DNA of 64,000 nucleotides from CAYXPR01 sp964467255 (GTDB taxonomy: Bacteria > Pseudomonadota > Alphaproteobacteria > Rickettsiales > RGZB01), in assembly GCA_964467255.1 (NCBI GenBank), contig CAYXPR010000008.1, positions 1 through 64,000 on the forward strand, read 5' to 3'. Below the pieces are notes generated by a model. That model did no database searches. It was not told the DNA's origin and saw nothing but the letters and a program-made list of their open reading frames with translations. Made by a program: the position numbers and the translations under genes. Numbering within the stretch: the stretch's first letter is position 1; every line of letters begins with the position of its first letter. Shown piece after piece: positions 8,826 through 17,710 of the stretch.

Positions 8826-10028
8826 TTATCCGGCCACCTTTGCGTTCTGTGGTTTTTTTACGTTCCCCATGTGTTGTATAAACTGTGCAAACAGATAATG
8901 CGTGTCGTGCGGGCCGGGCGATGCTTCGGGGTGGCCCTGCACCGAGAATACTGGCTTGCCTTTAAGGGCAATGCCCTGCACCGTTTGGTCAAACAACGAA
9001 AGATGTGTAATTTCTATATCGCTCGGCAGCGTGTTTTTTGACACCACGAAGCCGTGGTTCTGGCTGGTGATTTCTACCTTACCGCTGCGTAAGTCTTTCA
9101 CCGGATGGTTCGCGCCACGATGACCCTGCTTCATTTTTTCCGTCTGGCAGCCGAGCGCTAAGGCCAGCATTTGGTGGCCGAGGCAAATACCGAAAATCGG
9201 CAGGCCGCTGGCAAGAAATTTTTTGATTTCCGGTATCGCATACTTACCCGTTGCTGCAGGGTCGCCCGGGCCGTTCGAAAGGAAAATACCATCCGGATTC
9301 AGCGCCAGCACGTCCTCGGCTTTGGTGGAGGCAGGCACCACGGTCACGGTGCAGCCTGCGCTCACTAAGCGGCGCAGAATATTGTTCTTCACGCCGTAAT
9401 CGAGCGCCACCACATTAAAGCGGCCGGTTTTATTTTCAGCATAGCCCCCGCCCAGTTTCCACGCAGCTTGCGTCCAAGGGTAAGGCTTCGTGCAGGAAAC
9501 GCCTGCCGCTAGCTCCATGCCTTTTAAGGAGGGGTGCTTTTTCACTTCCGCGAGAATTGCCGGAATATCAAGCTTGCCATTTTTGGCAAAAGCAATTGCG
9601 GCATTTTGTGCGCCATGCAGGCGGATATGGCGGGTTATGGCGCGCGTATCCACGCCCATAATGCCGGTCACTTTTTGTTCGGTCAGCCACGTGGGCAGGT
9701 TCTTTTCCGAACGGAAATTCGAGGGTGTGGTGATTTCGGTTTTTAAAATCAGGCCACGTGCGTGGATTTTATTCGATTCCACATCTTCGCGGTTAATACC
9801 CACATTGCCGATGTGCGGGAAGGTAAAGGTAATAATTTGCCCAGCGTAAGATGGGTCGGTGAGAATTTCCTGATAGCCAGTGATAGAGGTATTAAAGCAG
9901 ATTTCGCCAAAGGCTGTGCCTTCTGCACCGACGCCATTTCCAAAAAATACCGTGCCATCTGCCAAAACGAGAGCAGCGTTTTTGTGTGCCGGCATTTGCG
10001 CAGGCGGCATGGTTTTAGATGCAGGCAT
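8826..10028 (-). CDS. carA: Carbamoyl-phosphate synthase small subunit
   Basis: This is the glutamine amidotransferase subunit that delivers ammonia to CarB. It is 400 residues long, with an N-terminal CPSase domain (ALVLADGTVFFGNGVGAEG and NTSITGYQEILTDPSY) and a C-terminal class I amidotransferase domain. The catalytic Cys is in FGICLGHQMLALALG, and the His/Glu pair in VQGHPEASPGPHD. The first residues (before KNAALVLADG) form a short extension with a second possible start. It is transcribed divergently from tolQ across a 254-nt spacer. Confidence 0.98.
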   Translation of the reverse strand: MPASKTMPPAQMPAHKNAALVLADGTVFFGNGVGAEGTAFGEICFNTSITGYQEILTDPSYAGQIITFTFPHIGNVGINREDVESNKIHARGLILKTEITTPSNFRSEKNLPTWLTEQKVTGIMGVDTRAITRHIRLHGAQNAAIAFAKNGKLDIPAILAEVKKHPSLKGMELAAGVSCTKPYPWTQAAWKLGGGYAENKTGRFNVVALDYGVKNNILRRLVSAGCTVTVVPASTKAEDVLALNPDGIFLSNGPGDPAATGKYAIPEIKKFLASGLPIFGICLGHQMLALALGCQTEKMKQGHRGANHPVKDLRSGKVEITSQNHGFVVSKNTLPSDIEITHLSLFDQTVQGIALKGKPVFSVQGHPEASPGPHDTHYLFAQFIQHMGNVKKPQNAKVAG

Positions 10029-10173
10029 GGAAAACCCGATCCCTCTTTCAATTCCTAAGTTATTGGCTAAGGCGCCAACCTATGGGAGGCGGCAAGGGAA
10101 GTCAACGGGTTTTTGCCCCTAGTGGCGATTTTTCCTGCGCGCCGTTCCTTACAAGCTGTTATCCAAGGTTTTT

Positions 10174-10224
10174 GTAGCATCCGCGCCCTGCATCCATGCT
10201 TGCATCCACGGCAGGGCGTGCTAC
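10174..10224 (+). promoter_or_regulatory. Long imperfect hairpin in the carA-tolQ divergent spacer
   Basis: GTAGCA and GCGCCCTGC pair with GGCAGGGCG and TGCTAC across a 20-nt loop region, giving a stem of about 14 bp with one asymmetric bulge. It ends about 58 nt before tolQ. A third copy of CGCCCTGC follows at about 10244-10251, so two alternative pairings are possible. No known riboswitch is recognised. Confidence 0.35.
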
Positions 10225-10282
10225 AACTATTCGGGGCAGAAAACGCCCTGCGATAAGTTCAATTTTCATACTGGAAGTATTA

Positions 10283-11032
10283 ATGGCTAATAAACTTGCT
10301 GTCCCTACACCCAACGTGGGTGCTGCTGAAATTGCCGGTTCTGTTGCTGCAAGCCAGCACGTGCCCGACATGAGCATTTTAGGCATGTTCATGCAGGCCG
10401 ACATCATTGTGAAGAGCGTGATGTTCATGTTGCTGTTTGCCTCGTTCTGGTGCTGGGCGATTGTGTTCGAAAAATTCGTGATGTACCGCAATGTGCGTGC
10501 CCGCACATCGGTGTTTGAGAAAGCCTTTTGGTCCGGTGAGTTATTGGAAGCGCTCTATGAACGCATCAAGAATTCGGCGGATCACCCGATGGCGATTATT
10601 TTCGTGGCCGCCATGCATGAGTGGAAAATGCAGACCCCGCGCAGCGACCACACGCTGAAAGTAGGCATTAAAGAGCGTATTTTTCAGGCAATGAGCCTCG
10701 TCAAAAACCAGCAGATGGATAAGCTCGAGAAGAACATTAACTTCCTCGCCACGGTGGGCTCCACCGCGCCGTTCGTGGGCTTGTTCGGCACGGTGTGGGG
10801 CATCATGAACAGCTTCACGGCGATTGCGAATATGCAGAACGTCACGCTGGCGGTGGTTGCGCCAGGTATCGCCGAAGCGCTGCTCGCCACGGCGATTGGT
10901 CTGTTTGCGGCTATTCCGGCGGTAATTTTCTACAACAAATTCACCAACGACCTTGCTGCCATCAACAACAAGTTGGAAGATTTTGCCGCCGAATTCGGCT
11001 CGATTCTTTCCCGCGAACTCGACAAATATTAG
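10283..11032 (+). CDS. tolQ: Tol-Pal system proton channel subunit TolQ
   Basis: TolQ and TolR form the inner-membrane proton channel that energises TolA for outer-membrane constriction at division. The ATG at 10283 gives 249 residues; the longer open frame upstream lacks support. One membrane helix lies near residue 35-55 (VMFMLLFASFWCWAIVFEK). Two more lie in the C-terminal half (TVGSTAPFVGLFGTVWGIM and LLATAIGLFAAIPAVIFYN), the conserved MotA/TolQ/ExbB core. tolR starts 9 nt after the stop codon. The family includes ExbB, but the following TolR-TolA-TolB order settles the identity. Confidence 0.96.
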   Translation: MANKLAVPTPNVGAAEIAGSVAASQHVPDMSILGMFMQADIIVKSVMFMLLFASFWCWAIVFEKFVMYRNVRARTSVFEKAFWSGELLEALYERIKNSADHPMAIIFVAAMHEWKMQTPRSDHTLKVGIKERIFQAMSLVKNQQMDKLEKNINFLATVGSTAPFVGLFGTVWGIMNSFTAIANMQNVTLAVVAPGIAEALLATAIGLFAAIPAVIFYNKFTNDLAAINNKLEDFAAEFGSILSRELDKY

Positions 11033-11041
11033 GAGTGCATC

Positions 11042-11530
11042 ATGGGCGGAGCCATTCATAGCGGTGTTGGCGGTAGGCTCGGGCGGCGCCCGGGGCGCAG
11101 CGGTTCAAACCGCCGTATCATGGGCGAAATCAACATCACCCCGTTTGTCGACGTGATGCTGGTGCTGCTCGTTATCTTCATGGTGGCAGCCCCGCTGATG
11201 ACGGCAGGTGTGCAGGTGGAATTACCGAAAACCGAATCTGCCGCGCTTCCGGGGCAGGATGAGCCACTCTCGGTTTCCGTGAAGAAAGACGGCAGCGTGT
11301 ATGTGCAGCAAACGAAAGTGGAGTTACCCAAACTCGCGGCGAAACTCTCTGCCATTGCGGGTGAGAAAAAAGATGCGCGCATCTTTGTGTATGCGGATAA
11401 AGACGTCGATTATGGCCGCGTGATGGAAGCCGTGGCCGCCATCAGCCAAGGCGGCTTTTCTAAAGTCGGTTTTGTCACGGACAGCCCCGGCATGGTGAGC
11501 AGCAGCACCAAGGATACGGGCGGGAGGTAA
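11042..11530 (+). CDS. tolR: Tol-Pal system protein TolR
   Basis: TolR is the partner of TolQ, anchored by one N-terminal membrane helix with a periplasmic domain. The 162-residue sequence shows EINITPFVDVMLVLLVIFMVAAP near residues 28-50, with the membrane-embedded Asp (PFVDV) that carries protons. A GGTG-type site precedes the ATG. The N-terminus is Gly/Arg-rich (GGRLGRRPGRSG). It is second in the tolQRAB operon, with 6 nt between its stop and tolA. Confidence 0.96.
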   Translation: MGGAIHSGVGGRLGRRPGRSGSNRRIMGEINITPFVDVMLVLLVIFMVAAPLMTAGVQVELPKTESAALPGQDEPLSVSVKKDGSVYVQQTKVELPKLAAKLSAIAGEKKDARIFVYADKDVDYGRVMEAVAAISQGGFSKVGFVTDSPGMVSSSTKDTGGR

Positions 11531-11536
11531 ACGCCT

Positions 11537-12487
11537 ATGATCCAGCCAGCCAAAACAGGCGGCAATGGCGGAGTGCCCCCGAAAGGTGACCAGTTCTGGC
11601 GCCGCCTGTGGCGCGGTGTGGTGCAGCCCACATGGGCATATTTTCACCGCGTGATGGACGCATGGCGTGCTAAATTCCCCGGCCCATTTTATTCTTTCTG
11701 GCTGCATATCACATTGTTTGTGCTGGTGATGGGTGTGCCTTTTTCGTGTGAAAAAGAACCCGCTCCCTTGCGCGTGATTGCGATTGATTTACTGCCGGTG
11801 TCAGACAAAACCAACGTGCCGAAAAAAGAAGAGCCGCCCACGCCGGAAGAAAAGAAAGAACAAAAGCCGGAAGAAAAAGAAGAAAAGAAAGCGCCTGTAT
11901 CCGCGCCGGAAGAAAAGGAACAGGAAAAGCCGGAGCCGCTGCCAACCCCGACCAAAAAGCCGGAAAAGAAACCAGAGAAAAAACCGGAAAAGAAAAAAGA
12001 GCCGAAGAAAGAAGAAAAGAAAAAAGACAAAAAGAAGAAGGCGGAAGATTTTGACTCGCTCTTAAAAAGCATCGAGGAAGAAGCCAAAAAATCTGACAGT
12101 AAAGATAAAAAGAAAACATCCGATGATTCGCCCAAGGCAAAAACCGCAACGGATTTTGACCCCACGGCGGCGCTCTCCGTGAGCGAGATTGATGCCATCA
12201 TCGGGCAGATATCCAAATGCTGGTCTATCCCTGCGGGTGCAAAGGATATTCAGAACATCGCCGTGCCGATGCGCGTTTCCCTGCGCGAAGATGGTAGTGT
12301 GATTCGTGTCGAGGTGGTAGAGCGTGCGCGCTATAACGATCCGAGCGAAGGTGTGTATCGTGCCGCAGCAGACAGCGCTCGCCGCGCTGTGCTGAAGTGC
12401 AGTCCGCTAAAAGGATTACCGCGTGATAAGTATAATGGCTGGAAAGAAATCGAAATCAATTTCGACCCGCGCGAAATGATTTATTAA
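11537..12487 (+). CDS. tolA: TolA-like periplasm-spanning protein
   Basis: TolA links the TolQR motor to the outer membrane. The 316-residue protein has a cytoplasmic N-terminus of about 55 residues, longer than usual. One membrane helix (YSFWLHITLFVLVMGVPF) follows. Then comes a roughly 130-residue Lys/Glu/Pro-rich stalk with repeated KPEKK and KKEEK units, and a C-terminal globular domain of about 100 residues (SVSEIDAIIGQISKCWSIPAGA) typical of TolA domain III. Position between tolR and tolB confirms the assignment. The stalk is rich in Pro, unlike the Ala/Lys helix of enteric TolA. Confidence 0.9.
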   Translation: MIQPAKTGGNGGVPPKGDQFWRRLWRGVVQPTWAYFHRVMDAWRAKFPGPFYSFWLHITLFVLVMGVPFSCEKEPAPLRVIAIDLLPVSDKTNVPKKEEPPTPEEKKEQKPEEKEEKKAPVSAPEEKEQEKPEPLPTPTKKPEKKPEKKPEKKKEPKKEEKKKDKKKKAEDFDSLLKSIEEEAKKSDSKDKKKTSDDSPKAKTATDFDPTAALSVSEIDAIIGQISKCWSIPAGAKDIQNIAVPMRVSLREDGSVIRVEVVERARYNDPSEGVYRAAADSARRAVLKCSPLKGLPRDKYNGWKEIEINFDPREMIY

Positions 12488-12558
12488 TATCCTTCTTGAG
12501 AGAACGGCCAAGGTTCGGTATATCTTTTGTGCTTAAATCGCGAAGGAGTTTTATTATA

Positions 12559-13887
12559 ATGCAGTTTCTCCCCCGTCTTGTTGCTCTTTGTGTACTCAGT
12601 GTGATGATTGCGTTTTCTGCCCAGCCGGCGCATGCCGTGCTGAAGGTGGATATTACGCGCGGTCACAGCAACCCGTTGCCAGTGGCCATCACAGGCTTCA
12701 CGGGCGACAAGGGCATTGGCGATGATATCGCCGAAGTGGTCACGCGTGACCTGGAAAGCTCCGGCCTGTTTCGCGCCATTGACCCATCTTCCTTCATTCA
12801 GCAGATTGAAAACGAAGAAACGCTTCCACGCTTTGCAGACTGGCGCCAGATTAGTGCGCAGGGCCTTGTCACCGGCTCTATCAGCCCTGCGGAAGGCGGC
12901 AAAATCAAAGTGGCCTTCCGCCTGTGGGACGTGCTGTCAGAAAAGCAATTCTCCGGTAAATCCTATGTTACCGATAAGAAAAACTGGCGCCGCATTTCGC
13001 ACATGATTGCCGATGAAATCTATGCCCGCCTTACCGGTGAAGGCGGCTATTTTGATACGCGTGTGGTGTATATTGCCGAGCAGGATATTGGAAAAGGCGC
13101 GAAGAAAAAACGCCTCGCGATGATGGATCAGGATGGTGAAAACCATGTGTATCTTTCAAGCGGCAAAGACTTGGTGCTGACGCCACGCTTTGATCCCACC
13201 TCGCAGAAAATCATTTACCTCGCCTATCATGGCCGCGTTCCAAGCGTGTATCTTTACGACATTGAAACAGGCCGCGAAGAACTGGTGGGTAACTTCACGG
13301 GCATGAGCTTTGCCCCACGTTTTTCGCCAGATGGCAAGAAAGCCGTGATGTCGGTTTCGCTTGATGGTAACAGTGAAATCTATGAACTGGATTTGCGCAC
13401 CAAAGAAAAGCGCCGCCTTACCAACCACCCAGGCATTGATACCTCGCCATGCTATTCGCCGGACGGTTCTAAAATTACCTTCAACTCCGATCGTGGCGGC
13501 AGCCAGCAGCTGTATGTGATGAACCGCGATGGCGGCGGCGTGAAGCGTATCAGCTTTGGTAAAGGCAATTACGGTACGCCGGTATGGTCGCCGCGTGGCG
13601 ACTTTATCGCCTTCACCAAAATGGCGAAGGGCAACTTCCACATTGGCGTGATGCGCACCGATGGTAGCGGCGAGCGCCTACTCACCACCAGCTTTATGGA
13701 CGAAGGCCCGACTTGGGCGCCTAATGGCCGCGTGCTGATGTTTGGCCGCCAGGAACGTGGCTCACGCAGCCGTCAGGGTGAATCGAGCATCGTTGCGATT
13801 GACGTAACGGGTTATAATGAGCGTGTGATGAAAACGCCGATGGAAGCATCAGATCCGGCATGGTCGCCGCTGCTCACCAAAAAATAA
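12559..13887 (+). CDS. tolB: Tol-Pal system periplasmic protein TolB
   Basis: TolB is a periplasmic six-bladed beta-propeller that shuttles between Pal and the Tol machinery. The ATG at 12559 follows GAAGGAG and opens a clear Sec signal peptide (MQFLPRLVALCVLSV with an AHA cleavage region). The mature part has the N-terminal domain (GDDIAEVVTRDLESSGLF) and repeated WD-like blades with FSPDGKK, YSPDGSK and WSPRGD motifs. The length of 442 residues is normal. A bidirectional terminator follows directly, so pal, which usually comes next, is not in this operon or elsewhere in the window. Confidence 0.97.
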   Translation: MQFLPRLVALCVLSVMIAFSAQPAHAVLKVDITRGHSNPLPVAITGFTGDKGIGDDIAEVVTRDLESSGLFRAIDPSSFIQQIENEETLPRFADWRQISAQGLVTGSISPAEGGKIKVAFRLWDVLSEKQFSGKSYVTDKKNWRRISHMIADEIYARLTGEGGYFDTRVVYIAEQDIGKGAKKKRLAMMDQDGENHVYLSSGKDLVLTPRFDPTSQKIIYLAYHGRVPSVYLYDIETGREELVGNFTGMSFAPRFSPDGKKAVMSVSLDGNSEIYELDLRTKEKRRLTNHPGIDTSPCYSPDGSKITFNSDRGGSQQLYVMNRDGGGVKRISFGKGNYGTPVWSPRGDFIAFTKMAKGNFHIGVMRTDGSGERLLTTSFMDEGPTWAPNGRVLMFGRQERGSRSRQGESSIVAIDVTGYNERVMKTPMEASDPAWSPLLTKK

Positions 13888-13907
13888 AACCATTCATGGT
13901 AAAAGCA

Positions 13908-13941
13908 AAAAGCCGCATCCGGAAGGGGTGCGGCTTTTTTT
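13908..13941 (+). terminator. Bidirectional rho-independent terminator after tolB
   Basis: AAGCCGCA and TGCGGCTT form an 8-bp GC-rich stem (13910-13936) followed by a run of seven T on the plus strand. On the minus strand the stem is followed by TTTTTGCTTTT. It can therefore stop both tolB and the convergent phytochelatin-synthase-like gene. Confidence 0.85.
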
Positions 13942-13957
13942 GTAACAATTTGTAAAA

Positions 13958-13973
13958 TGTTTCACGTGAAACA
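13958..13973. other. parS: parS centromere site (ParB-binding)
   Basis: TGTTTCACGTGAAACA is the exact 16-bp consensus recognised by chromosomal ParB. Here the palindrome extends to 24 bp (13954-13977) with AAAA and TTTT flanks. It sits between convergent genes, in the gap after the tolB terminator. parS sites cluster near the replication origin in most bacteria, so this window is probably origin-proximal. Confidence 0.93.
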
Positions 13974-13977
13974 TTTT

Positions 13978-14826
13978 CTAGGGGCGGTCACTCACCACGA
14001 TATGCCCGCGGTAGAACGTGCCTTTCGGTGGGCGTGTGTGCATCGCAAAATAAAGGTGTTTCAGCGGCACCCACAACCACGGGTTTTTATGCGCGGCGGT
14101 GTCGAGAATCAGTACATTGTCGCTTTCTTCATCATAGGCTGCCATCAGCGAATAATGCCCGCCTGTGCTGGCGCCGAGCGTTTTGCCATCGAAGTTGGCG
14201 ATCATCACTTTTGTGTCATCGTTCAGATATAATTTCAAATGGTCGCGCAGACGTGGCGTGCCATGTTCCGGCGGTAGCTCAGCATAAAAAATCTGTGGCG
14301 CGGCTTCGTGGATTTCGAGGACTTTGACCACTTCGTGCAAGTCGAGTCCGGGGTTTAATGTTTTGGCATCCACAGCTGTGCCTACAGGCAGTAGCGAAGG
14401 CGCAATATCCACTTTGCGCTTGATGGTTTCGGTTTTGTCATTCAGCAGCGTGAGTTGTGAATAGAGGCGGTACGTAATCGGTTCGCCGCTCGGCAGCTCA
14501 AACTCAAACCCTTTTTGGTTTGGTACTTTGCCTTTGTGCAGGCGTAGTGTGTTGAGTGCCGTGACCATCGACGCGATGCTGCAATAAAACGGATTCATTT
14601 GCGGCTGGTAATTATGCGCGAGGCGGAAGAAGGCTTTGTTGTAGGGCGTGCGCATCAGCATGGCGCAGCCCTCGGGGCTATTCCACTCGGTGATGACAAC
14701 CAATTTGCGCGCAGAAAGCGGAGCCACGCGATACGTACCATACGTGTCTTTCGGGAAATATTTGCGCCACAGCTTGCGGCTTCTGCGTTTTAAAACGCGC
14801 AGGCGCTTCACATTGCGTGAAATCAT
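13978..14826 (-). CDS. Phytochelatin-synthase-like cysteine peptidase
   Basis: The 282-residue product matches the phytochelatin synthase domain, a papain-like fold that hydrolyses or transpeptidates glutathione. The Cys nucleophile is in NPFYCSIASMVTALNTLR. The His is in GGHYSLMAAYD, followed by the Asp in VLILDTAAHKNPWLWVPL, giving a complete Cys-His-Asp triad. Bacterial members usually have only this catalytic domain, as here, and mostly cleave glutathione or its conjugates. I chose the ATG at 14826 because it overlaps the tsaD stop by 4 nt (ATGA), implying translational coupling. The extra open frame upstream lies inside tsaD. The N-terminus is very basic (RNVKRLRVLKRRSRK), with no signal peptide. 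Confidence 0.85.
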   Translation of the reverse strand: MISRNVKRLRVLKRRSRKLWRKYFPKDTYGTYRVAPLSARKLVVITEWNSPEGCAMLMRTPYNKAFFRLAHNYQPQMNPFYCSIASMVTALNTLRLHKGKVPNQKGFEFELPSGEPITYRLYSQLTLLNDKTETIKRKVDIAPSLLPVGTAVDAKTLNPGLDLHEVVKVLEIHEAAPQIFYAELPPEHGTPRLRDHLKLYLNDDTKVMIANFDGKTLGASTGGHYSLMAAYDEESDNVLILDTAAHKNPWLWVPLKHLYFAMHTRPPKGTFYRGHIVVSDRP

Positions 14827-15875
14827 TTGGTACCTCCGGCAGCGGCATCGAGCGGCCAGCGCGCGCGCGGTGCAAAATCGAGTGGCGTCGTATGGCCCGC
14901 CTTCAAGTACTCCACACCGGTCCACGCAATCATCGCGGCATTATCGGTGCACAGGCGGATGGGCGGCGCCACGAGCGAAAAGCCATGCTTGCCGCACAAG
15001 GATTCAAGCCTGCCGCGCAGATATTGATTTGCTGCCACGCCGCCTGCTACCACCAAGGTGTACGGTGTTTTGTGACCCTTGGTGAACATTTTAAACGCGT
15101 TCGTCACGCGGTCTTCCACACTGTCACCGCAGGTTTTCTGGAAGCTGGCGCAGATGTCTGCAATCGTGGCATCGGAGAGTGTGTTGCCTTCTTTTTCCCG
15201 CAGCGATTCGGTGAGTTGCAGCACGGCGGTTTTAAGGCCGGAGAAGGAAAAATCGCAGCCTTCGCGGCCTTGCAGCGGGCAGGGGAGCTTGAAGCGGTTC
15301 AGGTTGCCGTTTTTCGCCATGCGCTCCACCGCAGGCCCGCCGGGGTAACCTAAGCCCAATAACTTTGCGACTTTATCAAACGCTTCACCGAGCGCGTCAT
15401 CCATTGTGGTGCCAAGGCGTTTGTATGTGCCGAGGCCTTCTACACTGAGCAGCTGGCAGTGCCCGCCGGAAACAAGCAGCAACAAAAATGGAAACTGCAC
15501 ATTGTCGGTCAGGCGCGCGGTAAGGGCGTGGCCTTCTAAGTGATTCACTGCAATCAGCGGTTTGCCACTGGCGGCAGCCAAACCTTTGGCGAGCATTACG
15601 CCCACCATCACGCCACCAATAAGCCCTGGCCCGCCGGTGACGGAAATCGCATCGACTTCGTTTAAGGAAAGATTGGCGTCTGCGAGGGCTTTTTTCACCA
15701 GCGGCTCAAGATGCATCACGTGCGCGCGCGCGGCGATTTCAGGCACCACACCGCCATAGGGCTGATGCTCTTTGACCTGCGACAGTACCACATGCGAAAG
15801 AATGGCGCGGCTTTCATCCACCACTGCTGCGGCGGTTTCATCACAGCTTGTTTCAATTCCGAGCACTTTCAGCAT
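14823..15875 (-). CDS. tsaD: tRNA N6-adenosine threonylcarbamoyltransferase
   Basis: TsaD, with TsaB and TsaE, transfers the threonylcarbamoyl group onto A37 of ANN-decoding tRNAs. The 350-residue sequence begins with VLGIETSCDETAAAVV. It carries the metal-binding HVMHLEPL (H-x3-H) near residue 110, followed by nucleotide-binding loops such as LLLVSGGHCQL and VVAGGVAANQYL. Length and motifs are fully standard. It is divergent from hemC across 50 nt. Confidence 0.98.
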   Translation of the reverse strand: MLKVLGIETSCDETAAAVVDESRAILSHVVLSQVKEHQPYGGVVPEIAARAHVMHLEPLVKKALADANLSLNEVDAISVTGGPGLIGGVMVGVMLAKGLAAASGKPLIAVNHLEGHALTARLTDNVQFPFLLLLVSGGHCQLLSVEGLGTYKRLGTTMDDALGEAFDKVAKLLGLGYPGGPAVERMAKNGNLNRFKLPCPLQGREGCDFSFSGLKTAVLQLTESLREKEGNTLSDATIADICASFQKTCGDSVEDRVTNAFKMFTKGHKTPYTLVVAGGVAANQYLRGRLESLCGKHGFSLVAPPIRLCTDNAAMIAWTGVEYLKAGHTTPLDFAPRARWPLDAAAGGTK

Positions 15876-15925
15876 GGCGAGATTTTTTGCTTTCTTTCGT
15901 GTGGATTCTCATTATTTTAACCTGC

Positions 15926-16915
15926 ATGAACAAAGGTTATCCTACATCTGCTGGCGGCGCGCAAGTCTCTAAGGTGCGATGCCCTGCGCATATCCGCATT
16001 GGCACCCGTGCCAGCCGCCTTGCCGTGGCGCAGGCGCAGGAAGTAAAAAACCGCCTACTGGGTGCGTTCCCCGACCAGCTGACCCAGCACCAGATTGAGA
16101 TTGTAAAAATCATCACCACGGGCGACAAAATCCAAGACCGCCACTTGGCCGACATTGGCGGCAAGGGCCTCTTCACCAAAGAAATCGAAGAAGGCCTCAC
16201 CTCGCGCGAGATTGACCTTGCCGTGCACTCGATGAAAGACATGACTGCCGATGTGCCGGATGGGCTGTTCATTCCCTGCGTGCTGGAGCGTGAAGACCCG
16301 CGTGATGCGTTTATTTCCCTCAAATATAAAACCGTACAGGACTTGCCGGAAGGGGCGGTGATTGGCACGTCATCCGTGCGGCGGCAGGCGCAGATTCTTG
16401 CGGCGCGGCCCGATTTAAAGATAGTGCCCTTCCGCGGTAACGTGCTTACGCGCCTTGAAAAACTGGAGCAAGGCGTGGCGGATGCCACCTTCCTTGCGGT
16501 GGCAGGCCTCAAGCGGCTGGATATGGCAGACCGCGTTACGCAGGCGATGGATGCAAAGGTGATGCTGCCTGCGGTGGCGCAAGGTGCCATTGGTGTAGAA
16601 GTGCACCGTGATAACCATCACATTCAGCAGGTGATTAGCGAAATTAATCACGCGCCTTCGTTTGTGTGCGTTAGCGCGGAGCGCGCTTTTTTGAAAGAGC
16701 TCGGCGGCTCATGCTCGACGCCGATGGGATGCTTGGCGACGCTCTCTACTGATAATAAAACACTCGCGCTGACAGCCATGGTGGCCTCGGTAGACGGCAA
16801 AACAACCTATTACACTACACGCCGCGGTAGCGCGCAGGATGCAGAAGCCCTGGGCAAAGATGCAGGCGTGGAGCTAAAAGCCAAAGGTGCCGCGTTTCTG
16901 GAGTGGAAGAATTAG
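15926..16915 (+). CDS. hemC: Porphobilinogen deaminase (hydroxymethylbilane synthase)
   Basis: HemC condenses four porphobilinogens into hydroxymethylbilane in haem synthesis. The product is about 329 residues from the ATG at 15926; the exact start is uncertain because the first 20 or so residues are not conserved. Core motifs are RIGTRASRLAVAQA, HSMKDM (substrate-binding Asp region) and the dipyrromethane-cofactor Cys in GGSCSTPMG. It is the first gene of the plus-strand block hemC-hemD-mic60-hemY, with tight spacing. Confidence 0.97.
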   Translation: MNKGYPTSAGGAQVSKVRCPAHIRIGTRASRLAVAQAQEVKNRLLGAFPDQLTQHQIEIVKIITTGDKIQDRHLADIGGKGLFTKEIEEGLTSREIDLAVHSMKDMTADVPDGLFIPCVLEREDPRDAFISLKYKTVQDLPEGAVIGTSSVRRQAQILAARPDLKIVPFRGNVLTRLEKLEQGVADATFLAVAGLKRLDMADRVTQAMDAKVMLPAVAQGAIGVEVHRDNHHIQQVISEINHAPSFVCVSAERAFLKELGGSCSTPMGCLATLSTDNKTLALTAMVASVDGKTTYYTTRRGSAQDAEALGKDAGVELKAKGAAFLEWKN

Positions 16916-16926
16916 GGGCGGGTGAA

Positions 16927-17691
16927 ATGAAAAAGCACTCAGAGCCAACACAAGGTCCACGGGTGCTGATTACACGCCCCGCTGAAGACGCTGCCCGCCT
17001 TACGGCGCTGCTCAAACCCCGCGGGATGGAAGTGCTGGTGGAGCCGTTGATGACCATTCAGCCTGAGGCGGGTGCAAAACCCATTTTACAATCGGCATTA
17101 AAAGAAAACCCAAGGGCGATACTGATTACATCGGCCAACGGTGTGCGCGTACTTGCCGCAGCGGTGGCCGAGCGTACGGTGCCGCTGCTGGCAGTGGGTG
17201 AAACCTCGGCGCTCGAAGCCACACGGCTTGGCTTTACACACGTGACTGCCGCAGAAGGCAATGCCAAAGCGCTGGCGGCACTGGTGAAGCGCAGCATCAA
17301 ACCCACTGAGGGGCTATTGCTGCATGTGGCAGGCAGCGAAATGGCGGGTGATTTGAAAGGTGAGCTTGAGCAAGCGGGGTATGCGGTGCGCCGCGTGGTG
17401 GCGTATCGTGCGGAAGCAGCGGGTGGGTTTTCAGAAGTGCTGAAAGCGGCGCTGGTGAATTGTGAATTGGATGTGGCGACGTTTTTTTCACCGCGCACGC
17501 TGAAAATATTCGACCGGTTGATTGAAATTTCAGGCCAGCAGTATTTGCTGAAACATGTCGATTTGGTGGTTTTAAGTGATGAAATTCAGTCGGCCTGTAA
17601 CTGGCGCAGCCGCGCGGTGGCAGCCGCGCCCACCAACGAAGCCGTGGCCGATTTGCTTGCGCAGATGCAATCGGGTATGCTGCGCCGGTAA
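16927..17691 (+). CDS. hemD: Uroporphyrinogen-III synthase
   Basis: HemD cyclises hydroxymethylbilane with inversion of ring D. The sequence family is poorly conserved, but RVLITRPAEDAARLTALL at the N-terminus, ILITSANGVRVLA, LLHVAGSEMAGDL and VATFFSPRTLKIF are typical. The direct position after hemC fits. I chose the ATG at 16927 (254 residues), which has a GGGGCGGG site upstream; an earlier ATG at 16903 overlaps hemC. Confidence 0.92.
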   Translation: MKKHSEPTQGPRVLITRPAEDAARLTALLKPRGMEVLVEPLMTIQPEAGAKPILQSALKENPRAILITSANGVRVLAAAVAERTVPLLAVGETSALEATRLGFTHVTAAEGNAKALAALVKRSIKPTEGLLLHVAGSEMAGDLKGELEQAGYAVRRVVAYRAEAAGGFSEVLKAALVNCELDVATFFSPRTLKIFDRLIEISGQQYLLKHVDLVVLSDEIQSACNWRSRAVAAAPTNEAVADLLAQMQSGMLRR

Positions 17692-17710
17692 CGCGAATTA
17701 GATAGTGGCA

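Noticed and set aside
10159..10506. Minus-strand 115-codon frame over the tolQ start
   Set aside because: It overlaps tolQ coding sequence antisense and has no recognisable protein features.
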